Below are positions 1 to 8,559 of a stretch of 64,000 nt of DNA, in pieces (positions within the stretch are counted from its first letter, which is position 1; each line of letters opens with the position of its first letter). The translations under genes and the position numbers were made by a program. The notes under the pieces are model-generated. The model had not been told where the DNA came from. It did no database searches and worked only from the letters and a program-made list of their open reading frames with translations. This DNA comes from SB11 sp965249955 (GTDB lineage Bacteria; Bacteroidota; Bacteroidia; UBA8524), in contig OZ252261.1 in the NCBI GenBank assembly GCA_965249955.1, positions 682,001 to 746,000 on the forward strand, given 5' to 3'.

Positions 1-1
1 A

Positions 2-76
2 GTACGAGAAGGCTTAAAAATAACTGGCACTGGCATTATTAAAGAAATAATTAATGCTGAATTGAAAAAGCAGTAA
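2..76 (+). CDS. EF-Tu domain 3-like protein, 3' end only
   Basis: This is the last 24 codons of a gene that begins before the window, ending in TAA. The peptide (VREGLKITGTGIIKEIINA...) matches the end of the complete gene at 1416-1745 (QGERIIGTGIIKQILNDEL) and the REGGRTVGaGvV strand of elongation factor Tu domain 3. It is therefore probably a neighbouring paralogue, with the serine hydrolase gene lying between the two copies. The function of stand-alone EF-Tu domain-3-like proteins is not known to me. Confidence 0.6.
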   Translation, partial: VREGLKITGTGIIKEIINAELKKQ

Positions 77-88
77 TTACATATATAA

Positions 89-1258
89 TTAGTCTTCTCC
101 CCTCAAAATGGCAAACAGCTTATAAGCCACCGCCTCAGCAGAAACATTATCATTAATTGCAATAGCAATAATAGCTTTGGTTTTTACATCGTATGCAAGT
201 ATGGCTTTGTAATTCTCTGTTCCTCCGCTATGCCCCAACCATAAATTTACTGTAGAATCAATTGCCTTAAAATTATAAACCATAACTCCCCTACCATAAT
301 ATTGTTGCGTGCTTCCGAACATTGGGTATAAATCACCCAACATAGTTTGTAAACTTGTTTTGGGCAACAACTGCCCTGAGAGGAGAATATACAGTAACTT
401 TGCCATATCGTATGAATTGCAAACAATATTGCCTGCACCAAGGGGTGTAGCATAATTACGGCATACTATTGAATCTCCACTATGAGCTAAAGCCAAATTA
501 TTAGTAATCTCATTAGGCATCAGTACTTTTAAACTTTGTAACCCAAATGGTATAACTATTCTTTCTTGAACAATTTGCGCAAAAGATTTATTTTCTATTT
601 TCTGAGCAATTAACGCTAACAATAAATAGCCTGTATTACTATACGACCAATATTCATTTGGTTTAAACAAATTCTCTTTTGACAAAGCTATTGCTAATAA
701 CTCATCAGGGGTATGATAAGAGGAACTATTATGAAAACTACTATCACTATTAAAGCTATATATTCCACTTGTATGAGTGAGCAAATTTGAAATGGTTATT
801 TTTTTTGCATTGCTAAATTTTGGATACCATTTTGATAATTTACTATTACTTTTAATTTTCTTTTCATTTATAAGCTGCATAATTATAGTTGCAGTAACCA
901 GTTTACATACACTTGCCCAATAAAAAACTGTAGAGCTATCGGCAAATTGTTTATTAGGTTTGTTTGCATATCCCATTGTTGTTTGCCACTGTCCTTTTGG
1001 AGTAAACATAGCCACCGAAAGACCTGCTATGTTTTTATTTACAAACAATTCACTTATAACCTGTTGCAGTTTATACTGCAGTGTATCGGGCAGTTGCCCT
1101 CTCAATTCATAGTTATCTACTAGATAGAATTGGTCAATATCTATTTCCTCGTGCTTAGGCATACCTCTGTATTTGCATTGAGCCAAAAGTGAGATATAAG
1201 ATGACATAAACAACACATTTAACAATATGAACTTTAGCAAAGAATATGTTTTACACAT
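89..1258 (-). CDS. Serine hydrolase, beta-lactamase/PBP (class C) family, probable lipoprotein
   Basis: A 389-residue protein of the beta-lactamase-related serine hydrolase family. The catalytic SxxK motif is S116-V-C-K119, the YxN motif is Y206-S-N208, and a third motif HSGGT lies near the C-terminus. The N-terminus is hydrophobic and ends in LLAQC at residue 28, which fits a lipobox, so it is probably anchored in an envelope membrane. Family members act as D-alanyl-D-alanine peptidases, esterases or beta-lactamases; the substrate cannot be told from sequence. It is convergent with the gene end at 76 and stands alone. Confidence 0.8.
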   Translation of the reverse strand: MCKTYSLLKFILLNVLFMSSYISLLAQCKYRGMPKHEEIDIDQFYLVDNYELRGQLPDTLQYKLQQVISELFVNKNIAGLSVAMFTPKGQWQTTMGYANKPNKQFADSSTVFYWASVCKLVTATIIMQLINEKKIKSNSKLSKWYPKFSNAKKITISNLLTHTSGIYSFNSDSSFHNSSSYHTPDELLAIALSKENLFKPNEYWSYSNTGYLLLALIAQKIENKSFAQIVQERIVIPFGLQSLKVLMPNEITNNLALAHSGDSIVCRNYATPLGAGNIVCNSYDMAKLLYILLSGQLLPKTSLQTMLGDLYPMFGSTQQYYGRGVMVYNFKAIDSTVNLWLGHSGGTENYKAILAYDVKTKAIIAIAINDNVSAEAVAYKLFAILRGED

Positions 1259-1415
1259 AAGTTCTCCAATTTTTTAGCCAATATAGTTTTGCCTGAAGAC
1301 AAACCACTAAATGTTCTATACGTACACTAAAATCATCTATAAAAACGGAATAGCCTCTTTTCTTTAACTTATATATTAGTTAACTCTGTTTAAACATTAT
1401 ATTTTTACCCCATAA

Positions 1416-1745
1416 ATGGATATAGAAGAAAGTGCAGATTTTATAGCTACGGTTAGTTACCTAAGTGCTGAGCAAGGGGGATTAAAAATACCTGCAACAT
1501 CGGGCTACAGGCCGCAAATGAAGTTTGAGTTTATAGAAAAACAAACGGCAGGTGAGCAAGTATTTATGGATGAAGAAATGGTATACCCCGGTACAACCAT
1601 TGATGCACATATACGGTTACTATCACCCGAGTTTTTTACCCGTGCACTTACTGAGGGTACTGCTTTTGATTTTAGCCAAGGCGAAAGAATAATTGGCACA
1701 GGTATTATTAAACAGATACTAAACGATGAACTAAAAAGGGTTTGA
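1416..1745 (+). CDS. EF-Tu domain 3-like small protein
   Basis: A 109-residue protein aligning by eye with domain 3 of elongation factor Tu: ADFIATVSYLSAEQGGL..., then SGYRPQMKFEF, then a PGTTIDAHIRLLSPEFF stretch and GERIIGTGII. It has no GTPase domain. The same family appears as the fragment at 2-76, so the locus carries a local duplication. EF-Tu domain 3 binds tRNA and EF-Ts in the full factor; what a free-standing copy does is not established from sequence. Confidence 0.65.
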   Translation: MDIEESADFIATVSYLSAEQGGLKIPATSGYRPQMKFEFIEKQTAGEQVFMDEEMVYPGTTIDAHIRLLSPEFFTRALTEGTAFDFSQGERIIGTGIIKQILNDELKRV

Positions 1746-1777
1746 TCTTTAGCAATAACCTATTAATTTTAACCACT

Positions 1778-2231
1778 ATGTCTATCAGCCAACAATACCT
1801 TGAAACTTGGGAAGAAGCCCGTACACGGTTTACTAACCAACTTACCACCATTACCGAAGCAGACTTAAAAAAAAAAACTACAAGGCACTAAAAATACGGC
1901 TGGGTTTCTTATCCGACATATTACTGATGTGGAACTGCTATTTGCTAAAAATGTATTTGGGGCAACGGATGTAAAAGTATCGGCTAAAACGGTTATTGCC
2001 CAACACGATACAGGCGAATGGACTAACCTGCAAGAGTTATTAGAGTTGGTGAGCTATGCACACAATAGCTTATCAGCCATAATTTTAGCACAAACGGATA
2101 GTGATTGGGCGGAAACTATTACTACTAAAGAATTTGGCACTAAAACCAAAGCTGAAGCCATTGGCCGTATTATCTCACACACGGCATACCATGCAGGTCA
2201 ATTGGCTTTAGCTGTTAAGTATGGGGTATAA
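1778..2231 (+). pseudogene. DinB-family protein, frameshifted in an A11 tract
   Basis: The ATG at 1778 opens MSISQQYLETWEEARTRFTN and reads to a run of 11 A at 1867-1877, after which the frame stops at TAA. Shifting the frame restores LQGTKNTAGFLIRHITDVEL and continues to the stop at 2231, ending HTAYHAGQLALAVKYGV. The whole reads as one DinB/DUF664-like four-helix protein of about 150 residues, with the metal-ligand histidine positions in RHITD and HTAYHAGQ. One A too many (or two too few) separates the halves. It could be a true frameshift, a sequencing error in the homopolymer, or slippage-dependent expression. Confidence 0.7.
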
Positions 2232-2280
2232 TTAAATAAGGTGAGTTCGGTTTAGAAATTATCAAAAACTTAATAAATAT

Positions 2281-2400
2281 TGGGTGCGGGGGGAATGTCA
2301 TTTCCATTTAAAATGGGAATCCGTGTGGTTGGGATAATAAAAAATATTGCCCGCGCTCGGCTTCCCTCTTTCGAGGGAATGACTGCCAACCGCACACATT
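2281..2400. repeat. Intergenic stem-loop pair after the DinB gene
   Basis: Two inverted repeats lie here. TTCCATTT/AAATGGGAA is centred near 2315, and TTCCCTC-tttc-GAGGGAA is at 2362-2379. GC-rich islands in an AT-rich gap, with repeated GGGAATGAC/GTCATT words, suggest a dispersed intergenic repeat element or a transcription end for the DinB gene. Confidence 0.35.
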
Positions 2401-2444
2401 TTAATTATTGACAAAGGTTCTCTTATCCTAAACCCACATTAATA

Positions 2445-2481
2445 AAAAGTCCCACTTGTACATTTACAAATAGGACTTCTT
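2445..2481 (-). terminator. Hairpin terminator of ftcD
   Basis: AAGTCC and GGACTT arms pair around an inner TTGTA/TACAA pairing. Read on the minus strand the hairpin is followed by a T-rich run, just past the stop of the FTCD gene at 2502. Confidence 0.6.
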
Positions 2482-2501
2482 TAATATTAATTTTAATCTA
2501 A

Positions 2502-4187
2502 TTATTTAATTGCTTCCTCCACCTTAGCTATTAACTCATCGGCTTTGGTATGGTTGGTGGCCAATAGCAATTGCGCACGGTTTTTAATATCATCAGCAAA
2601 GGCACGGTCTTTTAGTCCCTGTGCGTTTACCAAAACGTTAAAATACGCACCGCGTACAGCTGTTTTTACGCACAAAACACCCACACCCGCATCGGTAATA
2701 CTATTGGGGTTTCCTTTTTCTATCATTTGCTCTAAAAGCACCAAACCGCTATACGCTAGTTCCATTACTTTATAGGGCACATCACAGGCATACTTGGTAG
2801 CATCTTCAATGGCTTGTGTACGGGCTTTCTTTTCCTCGTCAGTTCCTTTGGGTAAGCCAAAAGCCTCCATTATACGGTTAAAAGCGCGTGTATCTTCATC
2901 AACCGCTGCTATCAACGATTTTTTAAGCTCTTGCCCGTTTATAGCCCACTCAGAAAAGAAGTCTTTTCTATCCTCCCAGCCGCGTTTGCCTGCGCTAAGA
3001 TTGGCAACCATTGTACCCAATGCCATACCTAACGAACCTACATAAGCAGCTATCGACCCACCACCGGGGGCAGGACTTTCACTGGCAGTTTCGTTGGCAA
3101 ACTCTTTTAGGGTCATATTCACCAATTTTTCGTCGGCACTATTGCGCAGCTTGTATTCTATTATTTTTTCTTGTGGATTAAACGCTCCCAACTCATCCAA
3201 TCCCATCGATTTTATAGCGATGAATATCAATTCTTCTTCGCTCACACCTTCACTACGTCCTTGTTTGTTTAGGAAATAACGACCTGCATCCAACATAGCT
3301 TTTAGTGGAATAAGTCCCACCAATTCTGAGCCCGTAACCCTTACGCCACGCTCGGTAGCTTTGCGACACACTTCGTCAAAAGCAATGTGCACGGGGGTAA
3401 CATTCATATTGGTTAGGTTCATGCTTATTTGCGCCACCGCATATTCTTCTATATACCAACCAATGGCTTTTACCGATTTTAGCGTACCCGGTTCGCGCAC
3501 TGCTTCGCCGTTTTCATCAGTAACTAACTCACCCAATACAGGATGCCCGATGCGTTTTACACGACCAGCCTCGCGCACATCAAAGGCTATTGAGTTAGCT
3601 ATACGAGTACTTTTTGTGTTTAGGTTTACGTTGTAGGCAATCAAAAAATCACGACCACCAATAACGGTGGCACCGCGCTTGGCATCAAACACAGAGGGAC
3701 CAAAATCGGGTTTCCATTCAGGTAATTTTATCTTATCAAAAAAGCCTTCGTATTCGCCTCCGCGAATTACTGATAGGTTACTGCGTTTTTTATTGGGTTG
3801 TGCTTCTTCGTATAAGTATATAGGCAAATTAAGCTCCTCTCCTACCCTTTTTGCTAGTTTTTGGGCATACTGGGCGGTTTCTTCCATACTAATGCCGGCA
3901 ACGGGTATTAATGGGCATACATCGGTAGCTCCCATACGCGGGTGCTCGCCTGTGTGTTTGCTCATATCTATTACCTCGCCTGCCTTTTTTATAGCTTGAT
4001 ATGCGGCTTCTATTACTGCTTCGGGTTCACCTACAAAGGTAACTACGGTGCGGTTGGTGGCTTTACCCGGATCTACATCCAACAGTTTCACTCCCTCAAC
4101 GGCTTCTATAACATCAGTAATTTGTTTTATAACGGCCATATCGCGCCCTTCGCTAAAATTGGGCACACACTCTATAATTTTTTGCAT
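2502..4187 (-). CDS. ftcD: Glutamate formiminotransferase / formiminotetrahydrofolate cyclodeaminase fusion
   Basis: A 561-residue bifunctional enzyme of histidine breakdown. The first ~325 residues are the formiminotransferase (MQKIIECVPNFSEGRD, then TGEHPRMGATDVCPLIPV), which moves the formimino group from N-formiminoglutamate to tetrahydrofolate. Residues ~345-560 are the cyclodeaminase (ESPAPGGGSIAAYVGSLG), which releases ammonia and gives 5,10-methenyl-THF. The fused order is the same as in animal FTCD and many Bacteroidota. No other hut genes are in the window. The gene appears monocistronic with its own terminator. Confidence 0.93.
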   Translation of the reverse strand: MQKIIECVPNFSEGRDMAVIKQITDVIEAVEGVKLLDVDPGKATNRTVVTFVGEPEAVIEAAYQAIKKAGEVIDMSKHTGEHPRMGATDVCPLIPVAGISMEETAQYAQKLAKRVGEELNLPIYLYEEAQPNKKRSNLSVIRGGEYEGFFDKIKLPEWKPDFGPSVFDAKRGATVIGGRDFLIAYNVNLNTKSTRIANSIAFDVREAGRVKRIGHPVLGELVTDENGEAVREPGTLKSVKAIGWYIEEYAVAQISMNLTNMNVTPVHIAFDEVCRKATERGVRVTGSELVGLIPLKAMLDAGRYFLNKQGRSEGVSEEELIFIAIKSMGLDELGAFNPQEKIIEYKLRNSADEKLVNMTLKEFANETASESPAPGGGSIAAYVGSLGMALGTMVANLSAGKRGWEDRKDFFSEWAINGQELKKSLIAAVDEDTRAFNRIMEAFGLPKGTDEEKKARTQAIEDATKYACDVPYKVMELAYSGLVLLEQMIEKGNPNSITDAGVGVLCVKTAVRGAYFNVLVNAQGLKDRAFADDIKNRAQLLLATNHTKADELIAKVEEAIK

Positions 4188-4316
4188 GGTGTTTTATTTT
4201 TCCGCAAAAATAGGGGGTTATGTGGTGATATAAAAATGGTGGACTTGATAAATGAATGTGCCAATTTGTTACTATGCTACTTTATTTTGCAATTAGCATT
4301 TTAGCATTGCATAAAC

Positions 4317-4360
4317 GAAGCGGACGCTTCTATTTTATCAGTACGAGAGGACTCTCGCAC
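4317..4360. repeat. Two tandem perfect or near-perfect mini-hairpins
   Basis: GAAGCG-GA-CGCTTC (4317-4330) is followed 10 bp later by GTACGAGAG-GA-CTCTCGCAC (4341-4360, one mismatch). Both stems close on the same GA dinucleotide. They lie between ftcD (start 4187) and the stop of the HxlR gene (4378). They may terminate the HxlR transcript, or belong to a dispersed palindromic repeat family. Confidence 0.45.
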
Positions 4361-4377
4361 TAGGTTAAAGTTATTTA

Positions 4378-4788
4378 TTAATCTCTTGACGGGCAACCTT
4401 CGCTATCAATATCAATTGGTTCTTCAATACCATCAAGTATTCGTGCTCGGTGGCGCGTACCCCATTCTTCTAATGCTCTAATTACTTTGCCCAATGTATG
4501 TCCGTAGTCAGTCATTTCATACTCAACTGTTACAGGTGTAGTTGGGTATACTGTACGTTCTACCAATTGGTTTATCTCAAGGTCTTTCAACTCTTTTGAA
4601 AGCATTTTAGAAGTAATACCTCCAATATTGCGCTGTATTTCCATAAAGCGCATTGCTTTTCCACTTCGCAGTAGCTCAAACAATATGGGTAGTTTCCATT
4701 TTCCCCCTACTATCTCAAGGGTATCAGTTATGGGCAACATATGTGCTTTGCAGGTTGTTACATTATGTTTTGTGGCTGTTTCACTCAT
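4378..4788 (-). CDS. HxlR-family transcriptional regulator
   Basis: A 136-residue winged-helix protein with the HxlR signature: an N-terminal cysteine (TTCKAHMLP), then LEIVGGKWKLPILFELLRSGKAMRFMEIQRNIGGITSKMLSKELKDLE. Family members are dimeric repressors or activators, often responding to electrophiles or redox signals through the N-terminal cysteine. It is divergent from the DoxX gene at 4898, and three tandem palindromes lie in the gap, so it very likely controls that gene and itself. Confidence 0.9.
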   Translation of the reverse strand: MSETATKHNVTTCKAHMLPITDTLEIVGGKWKLPILFELLRSGKAMRFMEIQRNIGGITSKMLSKELKDLEINQLVERTVYPTTPVTVEYEMTDYGHTLGKVIRALEEWGTRHRARILDGIEEPIDIDSEGCPSRD

Positions 4789-4799
4789 TTTTTACACAA

Positions 4800-4850
4800 C
4801 TATACTTTAGTATAGCACTATACAAAGGTATAGTAGTATACTTTATATAC
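4800..4850. promoter_or_regulatory. Three tandem HxlR-type operators
   Basis: CTATAC-tttA-GTATAG begins at 4800, CTATAC-aaag-GTATAG at 4818, and GTATAC-ttt-ATATAC at 4836. The period is exactly 18 bp. They fill the intergenic region between the HxlR and DoxX genes, where dimeric HxlR proteins are expected to bind. Confidence 0.65.
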
Positions 4851-4897
4851 CAAATGGACTGACCTTTGTTGCAACATTAATCTAAAAAATAAGTTAT

Positions 4898-5275
4898 ATG
4901 AAAATCGCATTAATCATTGGTCGTATTGTATTAGGCGGCCTATTTACATTCTCTGCAATTAGTTTTTTATTTGGTTTGGGCGAAATGCCTCCGATGGAAG
5001 GTAAAGCTCTTAATTTTATGAGTGGTTTGGCAGGATCGGGTTATTTTATGGTTTTTTTAAAAATTATAGAACTGGTTTGTGGTATTGCAATTCTTAGCGG
5101 ACAGTTTACTGCTTTAGCCGCTGTTGTTTTAGTTCCCATCACAATCAATATCCTACTTTTCCATGCTTTTTTAGATCCTAAAACTGTTGCAGTTTCAATA
5201 GTTTTATTTGCTTTAAACATTTTTATTCTTTTTGCTAATAAAGAAAGGTTTATACCAATATTGGCTCGCAAATAA
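4898..5275 (+). CDS. DoxX-family inner membrane protein
   Basis: A 125-residue, four-helix membrane protein. The first helix (IALIIGRIVLGGLFTFSAISFLFG) has the DoxX-type start, and further hydrophobic segments lie near 45-70, 72-92 and 98-118. DoxX/SURF4-like proteins are linked to redox stress and quinone-related functions, but the role here is unproven. Divergence from an HxlR regulator with operators in between implies inducible expression. Confidence 0.8.
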   Translation: MKIALIIGRIVLGGLFTFSAISFLFGLGEMPPMEGKALNFMSGLAGSGYFMVFLKIIELVCGIAILSGQFTALAAVVLVPITINILLFHAFLDPKTVAVSIVLFALNIFILFANKERFIPILARK

Positions 5276-5293
5276 ATAGTTTAATCTATAACA

Positions 5294-5329
5294 AGAAGCC
5301 CCTGTTTAGCTAGCTAAACAGGGGCTTCT
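5294..5329. terminator. Bidirectional terminator, 36-nt perfect palindrome
   Basis: AGAAGCCCCTGTTTAGCT is followed immediately by its exact reverse complement. It sits between the convergent DoxX gene and the second gldM gene and should end both transcripts. Confidence 0.85.
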
Positions 5330-5348
5330 CTTTATCACAAATCGTTAC

Positions 5349-6875
5349 TTATCTTATGGTATAGGCTATATCCAAATCTTTATCAACTACACCTAGAGGG
5401 CCAGTTACTTTAAAGTTTTTAAGTATTATCAAATCTCCTGCTTTTGCTTTACCAATTGCATCTTTAATTTCTTGAGAAATTTGCGATCCATTAACGGTAA
5501 AAGGCCCTTGCACTTCACCACGCACTGTAACTATACATTGGTAGCCGTTAACCATGTATCTCACTCCCTCAAAGCCAATATCGTATTTTGGTGAAGCATA
5601 TACACGGGTTTGGGCTAAGTAAGCTGCTTTGGTATTTATTTGCTTGCGTAGTGCGCCAAGTGTAGCCTCAGGGTCGGGTATTTTTTTTGCTCTAAGCGTA
5701 TAACGTCCAAAACTTTTTAGTGTACCATCGTCTTTACGTTCTGAAATATTGATAAATACATCACCGGGTGCATTTGCTGTTACTTCATACTGGTTATCGC
5801 GTATTTTTTTAAGAGTACCATTGGTAATTGTTGCCACTACTTTATCGGTAGGCACACCGGGTACTGAAAGCGATACGGGATTTTTTAAACCCACATACAC
5901 AATATTCATTTTATCGGCCGATACGGCAGCGAAACCATTAAATACATTGTAAGTAGTTGTAAAAGGATATTCTTTTATTCCGTCGCGCTCTCTTACTTTT
6001 ATTTTTCCTGACACGGTGTGCTCACCTTGCGAAGTAGCGGTTTGGCTATACCTAAATTTTCCGCTTTGGTGCTCATACGTTTGTCCATCCAGCACTATCT
6101 CGGCAGCCTGTTCAGTATCAAATGCTGATAGCATTATATCGGCTTCAAACTTCTCGCCTACCATCACATTTTGAGATTTGGGTACAATATTGGCCACAAG
6201 GGTATTAATAGGTATAGTACCCTCGCCCACCTTGCTATACAATATATTTAGTACATCAGCGTATGTGTTTTTACCGTCGTTTTGCAACTTGGTAATAGTT
6301 GCCATAACAGCAGCAACAGGCACACCTTCAAAAGTTAAGTTTTCCCACTTTATGTTCCCTTCATCAAGGGTAAACATATCTGTTTTAATTTTATTTCTGT
6401 CTTCTGCTGGTACAAGGGCAATTAGTTTGTCGCGGGTTTCGTTAATTTTTTGCTTCAACTCTTTTGCTTTGCCTTTGTTTAACATCAAATTGGCGGGCTT
6501 TTCAGTATTATCACTAAACTTCATCTCAGTAGTTTTTCCATTATCATCAATAGTTCTTCCCCCTGAAACATCTTCAAGCTCTCTTTTTAGGTCTTCCAAA
6601 TACTTCACATAGTCTTGGGTAATTTTCTTCCCTTCAAGGGCTTTTTCATTCCATTGTTTAGTTTTCTCGGGCTGGTTTTTCATCAGCATAGAGAAACTAT
6701 TTAGGATAAAATTATTTTTAGCATCAATATTAGTTCCTGTTTTTTCAAGGCTCACCTCCATTGTATAAAAGGCTTTTAATACTTCTGCCGATACGTTTAA
6801 GGCCAATATGGCCAATAGCACCAGATACATCATGTTAATCATTTTCTGGCGTATGCTTAGTTTTCCTGTTGCCAT
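5349..6875 (-). CDS. Second full-length GldM-like T9SS protein
   Basis: A 508-residue paralogue of GldM, the T9SS protein that spans the inner membrane and periplasm. The N-terminus has the family start (KLSIRQKMINMMYLVLLAILALNVSAEVLKAFY) with one membrane helix. A long helical D1 domain follows to ~220, then D2-D4 beta domains (IVPKSQNVMVGEKFEADIMLSAFD, MNIVYVGLKNPVSLSVPGVP). Length equals that of the copy at 10450-11982 (510 residues), but identity is only moderate by eye. It is the last gene of the second gld cluster and has no GldL partner of its own. Confidence 0.88.
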   Translation of the reverse strand: MATGKLSIRQKMINMMYLVLLAILALNVSAEVLKAFYTMEVSLEKTGTNIDAKNNFILNSFSMLMKNQPEKTKQWNEKALEGKKITQDYVKYLEDLKRELEDVSGGRTIDDNGKTTEMKFSDNTEKPANLMLNKGKAKELKQKINETRDKLIALVPAEDRNKIKTDMFTLDEGNIKWENLTFEGVPVAAVMATITKLQNDGKNTYADVLNILYSKVGEGTIPINTLVANIVPKSQNVMVGEKFEADIMLSAFDTEQAAEIVLDGQTYEHQSGKFRYSQTATSQGEHTVSGKIKVRERDGIKEYPFTTTYNVFNGFAAVSADKMNIVYVGLKNPVSLSVPGVPTDKVVATITNGTLKKIRDNQYEVTANAPGDVFINISERKDDGTLKSFGRYTLRAKKIPDPEATLGALRKQINTKAAYLAQTRVYASPKYDIGFEGVRYMVNGYQCIVTVRGEVQGPFTVNGSQISQEIKDAIGKAKAGDLIILKNFKVTGPLGVVDKDLDIAYTIR

Positions 6876-7016
6876 GGTTTTAGTGGTTTATAGTGATTAT
6901 TGGTTAGTAATTTTCTTTGTTTTTAGGATATAGAAATCCCGTTCAGGCAATTTTTATTACCTGTTATAATACTTTAGGTTATATTTTTAGGCTATTTTAT
7001 TTACAAGAATATTTAA

Positions 7017-7823
7017 TTAAAATTCCCACAAATCGTGTTCGGTTTCCATTAACCTCTGCTTCATCTTTTCAGCTTGAAGCAAGGCAGCAGTATTATTATC
7101 GGCAAACTCTTCCATCGCCCCAATAGGTAAATCGTATACATTGGGGTATTTAACTATATAGCTACTAAATAAACGTGCATTAAAAAAATGGTCGAATGAA
7201 ATACTGGCAGCCTCGTTGTGGGGGTTTAAAATTTGGTTTTGCGCCAAAGTGGGGCGCAAATCATCGTATTTTACCCAAAATACCGGAGTTTCCGGTAATT
7301 CTAACCCCCCAACAATAGGCCTATACATCAATGCAAGGCCAATAATACTAGGTATCATGCGGCTTTGCTCACTATCAAAATACCACTGCTCTACAACCTT
7401 CCATTTTGCAGCTTTCTCTATATCCAAAGGCTCACAAATAAATGTATCACAAACGCTCTCAAAATCATCAGCGCAAGGAATTTCAACGTTATAACAATAT
7501 TCACCAATATGCACAATTGCCGTATCAGGAATAACTTCAGTAAACTGATTATCTTTATAAGCGGGTACTTGCCCAGTTAATACCGCATTGTACATAATAT
7601 TTCGCAAAGGGTTTTGCGGCCAATTAAGGGCAAGATTTTGTTTTTCGCGGGTATCGATAATACGTTCAACTGTCCATTGAAAAGCAATATCTGCTTGGCG
7701 AAGAGGCTCAAAAGCAACGGGCGTAGCTGTCATATCACGCGGGGGCGTATTAAATTGCGCGTTGGCGACAAAGCATAGGGGTAACAGTAAAACCCATAGC
7801 TGGTTTTTAATAAATTTAGGCAT
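7017..7823 (-). CDS. Second GldN-like T9SS protein
   Basis: A 268-residue secreted protein with a signal peptide (MPKFIKNQLWVLLLPLCFVANAQ) and the GldN core: RQADIAFQWTVERIIDTREKQNLALNWPQNP, then GGLELPETPVFWVKYDDLR, and the end EHDLWEF. GldN works with GldK as the outer-membrane-associated ring of T9SS. Compared with the copy at 9602 it has an extra insert rich in acidic residues and cysteines (CYNVEIPCADDFESVCDTFICE) around residues 110-135. It lies directly upstream of the second gldM, matching a dedicated GldM/GldN pair. Confidence 0.85.
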   Translation of the reverse strand: MPKFIKNQLWVLLLPLCFVANAQFNTPPRDMTATPVAFEPLRQADIAFQWTVERIIDTREKQNLALNWPQNPLRNIMYNAVLTGQVPAYKDNQFTEVIPDTAIVHIGEYCYNVEIPCADDFESVCDTFICEPLDIEKAAKWKVVEQWYFDSEQSRMIPSIIGLALMYRPIVGGLELPETPVFWVKYDDLRPTLAQNQILNPHNEAASISFDHFFNARLFSSYIVKYPNVYDLPIGAMEEFADNNTAALLQAEKMKQRLMETEHDLWEF

Positions 7824-7942
7824 AACAATAATATTTGGTTAGTATTTAAAGAAGCATAACCGAGGGCGTTTAGTATTTAAACGCATTATTGTATTGCCTT
7901 ATTACTTATTAATATGGTTTAAAAAGATGTTTTCGACGAACG

Positions 7943-8550
7943 TCAATTTGATTTATTTACAGCCTCATTGTAAATAGCTTTCAGTACTTGAGCTTCAGTA
8001 TTTAAAGCATCATTTTTAATCTTTCCAAACAAAGTAATTACAGCTGCCACAGGAGTATGCTCAAACAGTTCACTTTCCCATGTAATTGGAGCCTTATAAG
8101 GATCGTCCTTAGCAAATAAATCACTTTTAACTATACTCTTGTCTTCATCATCTAAAAGACTCAAAAGCGCGTCTCTGGTATAATTTATTTTAGCTTTTAA
8201 TACTGACCCTTCCCCATCATCAATTAATATTTTTTAGAGATTGAAATATTATCACTTTCTCGCCCAACAGCATTTTCAATAATTAATTTAAGGCTATCAA
8301 TATACGTTACAAATGCTGTCCCAATACTGTCTGCCTTCAATCTATTATAATAATATTTACTTTTAAGAGAAGGATTAACAGCATAAGCACTATCAATTTT
8401 AGCAAGCCACTGATTATTAACATCTTCCATAGAAGTTCCCAAGCGTTTCATACTCTCATTCACTTTCTCAAAAGCATCAAGAATATCATTTTTAGGTTTG
8501 TAGCAAGAAGATAAAACCAGTAATACTATTAAAGCAATATAAACCCTCAT
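7943..8550 (-). pseudogene. Lipoprotein resembling the GldM N-terminal periplasmic (D1) domain, frameshifted
   Basis: The first part (8550-8224) starts MRVYIALIVLLVLSSCYKPK, a lipoprotein signal with lipobox LSSC, in place of the GldM membrane helix, and runs through a helical region (FEKVNESMKRLGTSMEDVNNQ). It stops at 8224 near an A/T run. The minus-strand frame shift then gives IDDGEGSVLKAKINYTRDALLSLLDDEDKSIVKSD, and continues to 7943 with the GldM-like SELFEHTPVAAVITLFGKIKNDA. The two parts together cover GldM D1. The break could be mutation, sequencing error or two separate genes. It is adjacent to a gene coding only the GldM C-terminal domains. Confidence 0.65.
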
Positions 8551-8559
8551 ATAGCAGTT

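Noticed and set aside
3942..4304. Plus-strand open frame of 120 codons opposite the start of ftcD.
   Set aside because: It is the antisense shadow of the conserved ftcD coding sequence and shows no protein-like pattern.
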